44,604 nt of DNA, taken from assembly GCA_040223615.1 (NCBI GenBank), contig JAVKFY010000003.1, forward strand, positions 1-44,604. The letters are read 5' to 3'. Position numbers and translations under genes: made by a program. Below are positions 8,793 to 15,965 of the stretch, in pieces. Below the pieces are notes generated by a model, which saw only the letters and a program-made list of their open reading frames with translations, ran no database searches and was not told the DNA's origin. The stretch's first letter is position 1; each line of letters starts with the position of its first letter. The stretch is from JAVKFY01 sp040223615. GTDB taxonomy: Bacteria > Pseudomonadota > Alphaproteobacteria > GCA-2731375.

Positions 8793-9629
8793 ATGGCCGG
8801 GATCATCTGGCTCGCGTCCTATCCGAAGTCCGGCAACACCTGGACGCGCGCATTCCTGCACAACCTGCTGCGCAACCCCCCCAAGCCGGCCAGCGTCAAC
8901 GAACTGGACCGCTTCTGCTTCGGCGAGTCGGCGGCGGTCTGGTACGAGAAGATCGGCAAGCGCAAGCCGACCGAGATGACCAACAAGGAGATTGCCGACC
9001 TGCGCCCGAAGGTGCACGCGGCCTTCACCCGCTCCTCGCCGGATTCCGTGTTCGTGAAGACGCACTGCGCCATGGTCGAGACCGAAGGCGTGCCGCTGAT
9101 CACGATGGCGGCCAGCGCCGGCGCGATCTACGTGGTGCGCAATCCGCTCGACGTGGTGATTTCGCTGGCCGACCACTACGGTCTCGATATCGACGGTGCG
9201 ATCGAGATGATGGCCAGCCCGACCGGCGCCAGCCCGACCGACGAGCGCAACGTGTTCGAGATCTACGGGCCCTGGCACCGCCACGTGGAAAGCTGGACGC
9301 GCGCCGGCCACCGCGTGCTGCACGTGATGCGCTACGAGGACATGCTCGACAAGCCGTTCGGTACCTTCGGGGCGCTGGCCGGCTTTCTCGGCCTGAAGCC
9401 GCCGCGCCAGCGGCTCGACCGGGCGATTAAGTTTTCCTCGTTCAAGGTGTTGCAGCAGCAGGAGCGCAAGGACGGCTTCCGCGAGCGCAGCGCCAACTCG
9501 GAGAAGTTTTTCCGGGTCGGCCGGTCCGGGCAGTGGCGCGATACGCTGAACGATGACCAGATTGGCCGCATCGTCGCGGCGCACCGCGAGCAGATGCAAA
9601 AGTTCGACTACGTGCCGGCGGGGTTCTGA
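8793..9629 (+). CDS. PAPS-dependent sulfotransferase
   Basis: A 278-residue cytosolic-type sulfotransferase that should move a sulfuryl group from PAPS to a hydroxyl or amine acceptor. The 5'-phosphosulfate-binding loop YPKSGNTW is at residues 10-17, and the 3'-phosphate-binding segment YVVRNPLDVVIS is near residues 113-124 (R116 and S124). The C-terminal part has the RSGQWRD-like GxxGxWK-type element near residue 243. The ATG at 8793 lies 3 bases after porin 4 and the stop overlaps the next start as TGATG. The acceptor is unknown; small molecules, lipids or surface polymers are all possible. CysQ, which removes the PAP by-product, is encoded 0.9 kb downstream on the other strand. Confidence 0.87.
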   Translation: MAGIIWLASYPKSGNTWTRAFLHNLLRNPPKPASVNELDRFCFGESAAVWYEKIGKRKPTEMTNKEIADLRPKVHAAFTRSSPDSVFVKTHCAMVETEGVPLITMAASAGAIYVVRNPLDVVISLADHYGLDIDGAIEMMASPTGASPTDERNVFEIYGPWHRHVESWTRAGHRVLHVMRYEDMLDKPFGTFGALAGFLGLKPPRQRLDRAIKFSSFKVLQQQERKDGFRERSANSEKFFRVGRSGQWRDTLNDDQIGRIVAAHREQMQKFDYVPAGF

Positions 9630-10492
9630 TGCGGATTCCGGGCGCCGACTATGCCCGCGTCGAGGTCGACGGACTGGGCCTGAACGTGGCGACGATGGGC
9701 GCCGGGCCGCCGCTATTGCTGCTGCACGGCTATCCGCAGACGCACCTGATCTGGCGCAAGGTCGCGCCGGAACTGGCGCAACGGTTCACGCTGGTGATGC
9801 CGGACCTGCCGGGCTACGGTGCCAGCGAGGGACCCGAACCCGATGGCGGCCAGGCGAACTACGCCAAGCGTGAGATCGCGGGCCGGCTGGTGGCGCTGAT
9901 GCGCCGGCTCGGCCACGAAAGGTTCCATGTCTGCGGGCACGACCGCGGCGGGCGCGTCGCCTACCGCATGGCGCTGGACATGGCTGACGCCGTAGATCGT
10001 CTGGTGCTGCTCGACATCATCCCGACCGGCGAACAGTTCGCGCGGATGCAGGCCAAGGGCGCGATGCGCGGCTTCCACTGGCTGTTCCTGGCGCAGCCGG
10101 CGCCGCTGCCCGAGCAAGTGATCGGCGCCGATCCGGAGGCCTTCGTTGGCGGCCTGCTGGACCGCTGGGCCGGCCATCGCGAGGCGCTGGCCGACGCGCG
10201 CGCCGCCTATGTCGAGCAGTACGACAACCCGAACGTCGTCCAGGCGAGCTGCGAAGACTACCGCGCCGGCTGGCACACAGATCGGGTGCGAGACGAGGAA
10301 GATCGCGCCGCCGGCCGCAAGATCGCCGCCAAGACGCTGGTGCTATGGGCGACGCGCTACCTGGCCGACCCGGAGCCGGTGTGGCGCGAGTGGTGCGAGG
10401 ACGTAACGGTGCAATCGCTCGACTGCGGCCACTTCCTCGCCGAGGAAAAATCCGACGACGTGGCGGCGGCGATGGTGGGGTTCCTCAAGTAA
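9629..10492 (+). CDS. Alpha/beta hydrolase with a complete fluoroacetate dehalogenase active site
   Basis: A 287-residue hydrolase. The nucleophile elbow is GHDRGGR, giving Asp105 as nucleophile with Arg106 and Arg109 positioned to bind a carboxylate. Asp129 (LLDII), His268 (CGHFL), the pair His150-Trp151 (FHWLF) and Tyr211 (CEDYRAG) occupy the places of the acid, base and halide-binding His, Trp and Tyr of known fluoroacetate dehalogenases; HGYPQTHLIWRKVAP and FLAQPAPLPE are also family-like. The expected reaction is hydrolysis of a haloacetate such as fluoroacetate to glycolate. Family residues are directly visible; activity on fluoroacetate is inferred, and other haloacids or epoxides cannot be excluded. 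It overlaps the sulfotransferase stop by one base and is followed by a palindrome separating it from cysQ. Confidence 0.85.
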   Translation: MRIPGADYARVEVDGLGLNVATMGAGPPLLLLHGYPQTHLIWRKVAPELAQRFTLVMPDLPGYGASEGPEPDGGQANYAKREIAGRLVALMRRLGHERFHVCGHDRGGRVAYRMALDMADAVDRLVLLDIIPTGEQFARMQAKGAMRGFHWLFLAQPAPLPEQVIGADPEAFVGGLLDRWAGHREALADARAAYVEQYDNPNVVQASCEDYRAGWHTDRVRDEEDRAAGRKIAAKTLVLWATRYLADPEPVWREWCEDVTVQSLDCGHFLAEEKSDDVAAAMVGFLK

Positions 10493-10498
10493 CTCGTC

Positions 10499-10519
10499 AT
10501 GCCGGGCCTAACCCGGCAT
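10499..10519. repeat. Short palindromic (REP-like) element / bidirectional terminator
   Basis: ATGCCGGG and CCCGGCAT flank a CCTAA loop in the gap between two convergent genes. Palindromes of the CGTCATGCCGGG...CCCGGCATCTACG kind are frequent intergenic repeats in alphaproteobacteria. No T-run follows on either strand. Confidence 0.6.
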
Positions 10520-10545
10520 CTACGCGGGATAACGACAGTCGCCGC

Positions 10546-11352
10546 CTACCAGGTCGCCCCGTCGGGGCGCGGTACGGTGGCGATGAAGCGCATCAGGCGG
10601 TCGTGCATGGCGTCGCCGCCGAGGATCAGCGAGTAGTGCTTCGGGATCGCCGTGTTGTAGGTGAAGCTGTCACCGGACGTGGTGGTGACCTTGCCGCCGG
10701 CCTCCAGCACCAGCAGCTCGGCCGCCGCGATGTCCCAGTCGGACTTGCCGTTCAGCGACACGCAGCCGTCGAACCGGCCGCAGGCAACCAGCGCCATGCG
10801 GTAGGCGATCGAGTTGATCGACTTGAACTCCAGGCCCACCGGCGGCTCGGCGTAGCCGGCGCGCTGGAACATGCGCCAGCCGGAGAGCAGCTTGGCGCCC
10901 TCGAACTCGGGCTGGTGGGTGACTGACATGATCTCGCCGTTGAGTCGCGCGCCGCCGCCGGTGACGGCGTCGAACAGCTCGTCGGTGGCCGGGTTGTAAA
11001 CCGCCGCCACCACCGGACGGCCGTCCTCGACCAGGGCGATGCAGACGGTGAACTCGGGCAGGTCCTTGAGATAGGCGCGGGTGCCGTCGATCGGATCGAC
11101 CACCCAGACCCGGCGCCGGTCCAGACGCGAGGGATCGTCTTCGGTCTCCTCCGACAGCCAACCATAGTCCGGGCGCGCGCCGGTCAACGCCTCGCGCAGC
11201 AGGTTGTCGACGTCCTTGTCGGCCTGGCTGACCCAGTCGTCCGGGTTCTTCTCCCACTTCTTCACGCCGGTGCGCCAGTGCTTCAGCGCCAGCGCGCCGC
11301 CCGCCCGTACCGCCTCGATCGCCAGTTTGTGGTCGCGAGCCAACGCACTCAC
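10546..11352 (-). CDS. cysQ: 3'(2'),5'-bisphosphate nucleotidase CysQ (inositol monophosphatase family)
   Basis: A 268-residue Mg-dependent phosphatase that hydrolyses 3'-phosphoadenosine 5'-phosphate to AMP, removing the inhibitory by-product of PAPS use. Family motifs are EET at 69-71, DPIDGT at 86-91 and SDWDIAAAELLVLEAGG near residue 205. The start is GTG at 11352-11350, overlapping the pmbA stop as GTGA, so the two are translationally coupled. The cluster runs ubiA, dcd, pmbA, cysQ on the minus strand; pmbA next to cysQ is a familiar alphaproteobacterial arrangement. A role in recycling PAP from the nearby sulfotransferase is inferred. An inositol monophosphatase function is the main alternative. 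Confidence 0.87.
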   Translation of the reverse strand: MSALARDHKLAIEAVRAGGALALKHWRTGVKKWEKNPDDWVSQADKDVDNLLREALTGARPDYGWLSEETEDDPSRLDRRRVWVVDPIDGTRAYLKDLPEFTVCIALVEDGRPVVAAVYNPATDELFDAVTGGGARLNGEIMSVTHQPEFEGAKLLSGWRMFQRAGYAEPPVGLEFKSINSIAYRMALVACGRFDGCVSLNGKSDWDIAAAELLVLEAGGKVTTTSGDSFTYNTAIPKHYSLILGGDAMHDRLMRFIATVPRPDGATW

Positions 11353-12704
11353 TGGCCAGCCACCGTCATTCCCTCGATGCGTAAGGTAGGTGCGTCGACG
11401 CCGTAGCGCAGCTTCAGGTCGCTGGCAGGCGTGAGCTGGCGGAACATGTCCTTCAGGTTGCCGGCGACGGTCATCTCCGAGACTGGGTGGGCGAGCTTGC
11501 CATTCTCGATGCGAAAGCCGGCGGCGCCGCGGCTGTAGTCGCCGGTGACGCCGTTCACGCCCATGCCCATCATCTCGGTGACGTAGAAGCCTTCCTTGAT
11601 GTCGGCCATCAGGTCGTCAGGGCTGAGCGCGCCGGGCTGCAGCCAGACGTTGGTCGAGCCGGGCGAGGGCGGGCCGCCGGTACCGCGGCTGGCGTGGCCG
11701 GTGGTGGTCAGGCCGAGCTGGCGCGCCGAGGCACTGTCGAGCAGCCAGGTGGTGAGCCGGCCGTCGTCGATCAGCACGGTGCGGCCATTGGCGACGCCCT
11801 CGCCGTCGAACGGCTTGGAGCGCATGCCGCGCTTGCGGTGCGGGTCGTCGACGATCTCGATGCCGTCGGCAAAGACCGCCTCGCCCATCCGGTCTTTCAG
11901 GAAGCTGGTGCCGCGCGCCACCGACGGGCCGGTGATCGCGCCCAGGAAGTGGCCGAGCAGCGAGCGCGAGACGCGCGGATCGAACAGCACCGGCATCGCC
12001 TTGGTCGGCAGCTTCTTCGGCTTCAGGCGGCGCACGGCGCGCTCGCCGGCCTCGCGCCCCACCGTGGCGGCGTCATCCAGGTCGGCGGCGAAGTGCGCGG
12101 AGGTGTATTCGTAGTCGCGCTCCATGCCAGTGCCCTCGCCGGCCAGGACCGCCGCGTAGAGCGAGTGCGAGGTGCTCGAATAGCTGCCGGCGAAGCCGGT
12201 CGAGGTGGCCAGCGCGATGCGATGCCGGCCCCAGCCGGCGCCGGCTTCCTCGGAGTTGGTCACGCCGTCGACGGCGAGCGCGGCGGCCTCGCAGGTCGCG
12301 GCGGCCTGGTACATCGCGTCGGGCGTCGGCTCGGCATCGTCGGCCAGGTCGAGGTCGGGGAACTCCTTGGCCAGCAGGTTGGCGTCGGCCAGGCCGCAAT
12401 ATTTGTCATCCGGCATCGCCTTGGCCATGGCGACGGCGCGCTCGACCAGCTCGTCCATGGCGCGGGCGGAGAAGTCGGTTGACGAGACGCTGGCCTGCTG
12501 CTTGCCGATGAACACGCGCAGCCCGAGGTCGGCTTCGTCGGAGCGCTCCAGGTCTTCCGGGTTGCCCAGGCGGTGCGAGACGCTGACCGAAGTGGCGTCG
12601 ATCAACACCGCGTCGGCGGCCTCGGCGCCGGCTTTCCGGGCGCGGCCGATCAGGTCGGTCAGCAGGTTCAGCGGGTCGGTCTTGAAGGTCGGGGTATCGG
12701 ACAT
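11349..12704 (-). CDS. pmbA: TldE/PmbA, non-catalytic partner of the TldD metalloprotease
   Basis: A 451-residue protein of the TldD/PmbA family. It has the family fold signatures VLFDPRVSRSLLGHFLGAI (near 240) and MTVAGNLKDMF near the C-terminus but lacks the HExxxH metal site present in TldD, as expected for TldE. Known family members form a heterodimeric protease that trims modified peptides and degrades some proteins such as the CcdA antitoxin. The partner TldD is encoded in this window at 19156-20589. The start ATG is at 12704-12702 with GGAGCG upstream. Confidence 0.9.
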   Translation of the reverse strand: MSDTPTFKTDPLNLLTDLIGRARKAGAEAADAVLIDATSVSVSHRLGNPEDLERSDEADLGLRVFIGKQQASVSSTDFSARAMDELVERAVAMAKAMPDDKYCGLADANLLAKEFPDLDLADDAEPTPDAMYQAAATCEAAALAVDGVTNSEEAGAGWGRHRIALATSTGFAGSYSSTSHSLYAAVLAGEGTGMERDYEYTSAHFAADLDDAATVGREAGERAVRRLKPKKLPTKAMPVLFDPRVSRSLLGHFLGAITGPSVARGTSFLKDRMGEAVFADGIEIVDDPHRKRGMRSKPFDGEGVANGRTVLIDDGRLTTWLLDSASARQLGLTTTGHASRGTGGPPSPGSTNVWLQPGALSPDDLMADIKEGFYVTEMMGMGVNGVTGDYSRGAAGFRIENGKLAHPVSEMTVAGNLKDMFRQLTPASDLKLRYGVDAPTLRIEGMTVAGQ

Positions 12705-12749
12705 GGGCGCTCCTGGCTCATCCCGATATCGGCCGGGGCGCCGTCTGCG

Positions 12750-14015
12750 TCAACCCGCCGACCAGTCGACGCGGCGGAACTGCTTGGAGAGTGCCAGGGT
12801 CTGGCGCTGGTAGTTGGAGCCCATGTCGGGGCCGTAGAGCCGCTCCGGTTGGGCGGTCATCTTCTCGTACAGCAGCCGGCCGACGATCTGGCCGTGCTCC
12901 AGCAGGAACGGGACCTCGTGGCTGCGGATTTCCAGCACCGCGCGGGTGCCCTGTCCGCCGGCCGGCGCGTAGCCGAAGCCGGGATCGAAGAAGCCGGCAT
13001 AGTGCACCCGGAATTCGCCGACCAGGGTGTCGTAGGGCACCATCTCGGCGGCATGGTCGGGCGGGATGGTCACCGCCTCGCGGCTGGCCAGGATGTAGAA
13101 GTCGTCCGGGTTCAGGATCAGCCCCTCGTCGCCGCGCGCGTAGAGCGGCTCCCAGAAATCCAGCGGGTCGTAATGCGCCGCCTTCTGCACGTCGATCAGC
13201 GCGGTGTTCGGCCGCGCCTTGAAGCCGATCAACTTGTCGCGGGCCGCGCCCAGCAGGACGCGGCCATCCTTTGATTCGGCGGCGTGCTGTTGCGCGCCGC
13301 CGCCCGCGCCCAGCAGGACGCGGCCATCCTTTGTTTCGGCGGCGTGCTTTTGCGCGTCGCCGCCGGCGCCGTGCAGGTCGACCGAGATGGCGATGCCCTC
13401 GGCGATGTCGTCGGCACTCGCGCCGTGCACCAGAGGCACGCGCTCGTGCAGGCGGCGCAGCTCGACATCGGTGCAGCGCGAGCGGCCTTTGCGCAGGCGG
13501 AGCTGCGACAGCCGGGTGCCGGACTTCACCAGGACGGAAAAGGTGCGCGGCGCGATCTCGGCGTAGAGCGGGCCCTCGTAGCCGCTGTCGATGCGATCGA
13601 AAGCGATAGCGCGGTCGGTGATCAGGCGAGTGAAGATGTCGAGCCGGCCGGAGGAACTCTTCGGGTTGGCGACGCCGGCGACGCGCGGCGGCAGCTTCAG
13701 CCGCTCCATCAACGGCACGATGTAGACGCAGCCGCGTTCCAGCACCGCGCCGTCGGCCAGGTCGATGGTGTGCATGCCCAGGCGGTCGAGCTGCTGCGCC
13801 ACGGTGCGTTCGGCGCCGGGCAGGAAGCTGGCGCGCACCCGGTGCGCTACCCGGCCGAGCCGCAGGTCGATGCTGGCCGGCTGGACCTGGTCGTCGTCGA
13901 AGTCGGTGTCGGCCGCGATCGCACCGTCGCGCAGGTAGGCGCGCAGGCTCTGCATCGGCAGGATGCCGTTCAGCTCGGTGGTGGCGGTCTCGGGCATCGT
14001 CATGTCGTTGGCCAT
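12750..14015 (-). CDS. dcd: dCTP deaminase, long form, with an internal tandem-repeat insertion
   Basis: Deaminates dCTP to dUTP for thymidylate synthesis. At 421 residues it is the long two-domain form found in alphaproteobacteria, but about 45-50 residues longer than I expect. Family elements include VQPASIDLRLG (44-54), NPKSSSGRLDIFTRLITD (117-134), the second-domain ARGDEGLILNPDDFYILASRE (near 295) and QIVGRLLYEKM. The extra length comes from two 20-residue tandem units, residues 216-235 and 236-255, inserted between SVDLHG and KLIGFKARP, where relatives have a short turn. The reading frame is intact across the insertion. The start ATG at 14015 is the first of three Mets within seven residues. 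Confidence 0.88.
   Translation of the reverse strand: MANDMTMPETATTELNGILPMQSLRAYLRDGAIAADTDFDDDQVQPASIDLRLGRVAHRVRASFLPGAERTVAQQLDRLGMHTIDLADGAVLERGCVYIVPLMERLKLPPRVAGVANPKSSSGRLDIFTRLITDRAIAFDRIDSGYEGPLYAEIAPRTFSVLVKSGTRLSQLRLRKGRSRCTDVELRRLHERVPLVHGASADDIAEGIAISVDLHGAGGDAQKHAAETKDGRVLLGAGGGAQQHAAESKDGRVLLGAARDKLIGFKARPNTALIDVQKAAHYDPLDFWEPLYARGDEGLILNPDDFYILASREAVTIPPDHAAEMVPYDTLVGEFRVHYAGFFDPGFGYAPAGGQGTRAVLEIRSHEVPFLLEHGQIVGRLLYEKMTAQPERLYGPDMGSNYQRQTLALSKQFRRVDWSAG
13251..13370 (-). repeat. Two in-frame 60-base tandem repeats inside dcd
   Basis: Unit A is 13311-13370 and unit B 13251-13310 (minus strand). The bases differ at only a few sites and the encoded 20-residue units match at 17 positions (differences D/G, K/Q, T/S). 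The unit reads GAGG-x-AQ-x-HAAE-x-KDGRVLL, hydrophilic with two hydrophobic residues at its end, suggesting a surface loop extension. Confidence 0.9.
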
Positions 14016-14077
14016 TGCCCGCTACTAATCACGATTCGGCCGGCTTGGAGTCGCTGAATCGGAGTTATCCCCGCAAT

Positions 14078-14992
14078 TCACAGCACCCGACCGGCGACGA
14101 TACCGGCGAACAGCAGCAGCCCGAACAGGTTGTTGGACCTGAAGGTGCCAAGGCAGCTTGCCGGGCTGTCCAGGCGTACCGTCGCGGCCTGCCAGGCAAG
14201 CTGCGCGCCGGCCACGGCCAGGAACGGACCGACCCAGATCGCCGGCGCGGTCAGCCAGATGGCGACGACGAACAACGCCAGCGCCGCGCCGTAGAAGAAC
14301 AGCAGCGCCGGCCGCGTCTCGCTGCCGAGGCGCCGGGCCGAGGACTTGATGCCGACCAGGGCGTCGTCCTCCTTGTCCTGGTGCGCGTAGATCGTGTCGT
14401 AGCCCAGCGTCCAGAAGATGCCGCCGACATAGAGCAGGATCGCCGGCCAGCCGATCTCGCCGCGCACCGCCGCCCAGCCGAGCAGCGCGCCCCAGTTGAA
14501 CGCCAGGCCGAGAAAGAACTGCGGCCACCAGGTGAAGCGCTTCATGAACGGATAGATCGCCACCGTCGCCAGCGAGGCGACGCCGACGGCAATCGCGAAC
14601 GCATTGAAGGTCAGCAGGATGGCGAAGGCGAGCAGCGCCAGCAGCACCATGCAGCCGACCGCCTGCCTCACAGTCAACTCACCGGCGGGGATCGGCCGCG
14701 TCGCGGTGCGCTCCACCAGCCCGTCGATGTCGCGGTCGGCGATGTCGTTCCAGCAGCATCCCGCGCCACGCATCAACAGCGCGCCGACGCCGAACAGCGC
14801 CAGCAGGACCGGATCGGGCCAGCCATCCGCCGCCAATGCCAGCGACCACCAGCATGGCCACAGCAGCAGCCAGGTGCCGATCGGCCGGTCCAGCCGCGCC
14901 AGCCGCAGGTACGGCCGCGCCCACGCCGGCGCACGCGCCACCCACCCGGTCTCCGGGATATCGGTGAAGCGGCGGGCGGGATTGGGCTGCAT
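14078..14992 (-). CDS. ubiA: 4-hydroxybenzoate polyprenyltransferase UbiA
   Basis: A 304-residue integral membrane prenyltransferase that attaches the polyprenyl tail to 4-hydroxybenzoate in ubiquinone synthesis. The first Asp-rich motif is NDIADRDID at 82-90 and the second, YDTIYAHQDKEDD, is near residue 198; YPFMKR near 146 is also conserved. About eight hydrophobic helices alternate with these loops. It is divergent from rsmE, with a palindromic repeat between them, and is followed on its own strand by dcd. It serves the quinone pool that feeds the cytochrome oxidase encoded at 20916 onwards. The ctaB gene here is a different member of the same superfamily. Confidence 0.93.
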   Translation of the reverse strand: MQPNPARRFTDIPETGWVARAPAWARPYLRLARLDRPIGTWLLLWPCWWSLALAADGWPDPVLLALFGVGALLMRGAGCCWNDIADRDIDGLVERTATRPIPAGELTVRQAVGCMVLLALLAFAILLTFNAFAIAVGVASLATVAIYPFMKRFTWWPQFFLGLAFNWGALLGWAAVRGEIGWPAILLYVGGIFWTLGYDTIYAHQDKEDDALVGIKSSARRLGSETRPALLFFYGAALALFVVAIWLTAPAIWVGPFLAVAGAQLAWQAATVRLDSPASCLGTFRSNNLFGLLLFAGIVAGRVL

Positions 14993-15008
14993 GTCCTCGA
15001 CCTGCTGG

Positions 15009-15104
15009 CGTCACCCCGGGCGAAACGCGAAGCGTGCAGACCCGGGGTCCATGTCCACGCAAGGAACCGTGTTTGGCATGGACCCCGGATCAAGTCCGGG
15101 GTGA
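15009..15104. repeat. 96-base palindromic intergenic repeat between ubiA and rsmE
   Basis: The ends GTCACCCCGG (15009-15018) and CCGGGGTGAC (15095-15104) are complementary, and the inner arms GGGGTCCATG (15043-15052) and CATGGACCCC (15076-15085) are also complementary, so the whole can fold as a branched hairpin or cruciform. The right half, a GGACCCCGGATCAAGTCCGGGG palindrome type, is a common alphaproteobacterial dispersed repeat. Confidence 0.75.
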
Positions 15105-15146
15105 CGTATGGTATCTGGGCTTTAGCGAGTCGACGGCGAGGACTCA

Positions 15147-15851
15147 ATGGCGATCCGGCTTTATGTGGAGGCGGACCTGGCGGCGGGGGCGGGCGTGACG
15201 CTGGCCGGCGGGCAGGCGCACTACCTGCGCCAGGTGATGCGCAAGGGCGCCGGCGCCGAGGTGTTGCTGTTCAACGGCCGCGACGGCGAGTGGCGGTGCA
15301 CCGTCGCCGAGCTCGACCGTCACGGCGGACGGGTCGAGGTTGGCGAGCAGCGCTGTTCGCAGGTGGCGACGGTCGGGCCGGCGTTGCTGTTCGCGCCGGT
15401 GAAGAAGGACCGGGTCGACTTCCTGCTGGAGAAGGCGACGGAGCTGGGCGCGACGGCGCTGCGCCCGGTGATCACCCAGCGCACGGTGGTGGAGCGGGTC
15501 AACCTTGATCGCTACCGCGCGATCTGCGTCGAGGCGGCGGAGCAGTGCGGCCGGCTCGACCTGCCGGACCTGTCGGAGCCGGCGCCGCTGCGCCAGGTGC
15601 TGGACGCGTGGCCGGCGGACGCGCGGCTGCTGTTCGCCGACACCGAGGGCGGCACGCCGATCGCCGGTCTGGCAGCGGCGACGGACGCCATTCTGATCGG
15701 CCCGGAAGGCGGGTTTTCCGAACCGGAGCGAACCTTGCTGGCCACGGCGACGGCGATCTCGCTGGGACCAAGAATCCTGCGCGCGGAGACCGCGGCGGCG
15801 GCGGCGCTGGCGCAATGGCAGGCGCGGTTCGGCAGCTCGGAAACGGTCTAA
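15147..15851 (+). CDS. rsmE: 16S rRNA (uracil-1498-N3)-methyltransferase RsmE
   Basis: A 234-residue SPOUT-class (trefoil-knot) methyltransferase that modifies U1498 of 16S rRNA using SAM. The N-terminal PUA-like part (residues 1-70, with HYLRQVMR) is followed by the knot domain with FAPVKKDRVDFLLEKATELG near 85, LIGPEGGFS near 185 and LGPRILRAETA near 208, all standard family motifs. The ATG at 15147 follows GAGGA. It sits between ubiA (divergent) and gshA (same strand), a neighbourhood seen in many alphaproteobacteria. Confidence 0.93.
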   Translation: MAIRLYVEADLAAGAGVTLAGGQAHYLRQVMRKGAGAEVLLFNGRDGEWRCTVAELDRHGGRVEVGEQRCSQVATVGPALLFAPVKKDRVDFLLEKATELGATALRPVITQRTVVERVNLDRYRAICVEAAEQCGRLDLPDLSEPAPLRQVLDAWPADARLLFADTEGGTPIAGLAAATDAILIGPEGGFSEPERTLLATATAISLGPRILRAETAAAAALAQWQARFGSSETV

Positions 15852-15872
15852 TCCCGACTCATTCCGTCGGAC

Positions 15873-15902
15873 TTGTCAGGGCGGCGCTCTTGCGCCTAGG
15901 TT
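15873..15902 (+). promoter_or_regulatory. Candidate promoter of gshA
   Basis: TTGTCA at 15873-15878 and TAGGTT at 15897-15902 are 18 bases apart. The -10 overlaps the first of two CGCCTAGGT direct repeats (15893-15901 and 15925-15933, 32 bases apart), which may be operator half-sites. Confidence 0.4.
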
Positions 15903-15965
15903 CGCGGCAACTTACGTGCAGTTACGCCTAGGTCGGTCGACCGGCGAACGGAGAACCATAATCGC

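Noticed and set aside
13251..13370. CRISPR-like or mobile-element origin for the 60-base repeats in dcd
   Set aside because: Units are contiguous with no spacers, in frame, and have no terminal inverted repeats; simple tandem duplication fits.
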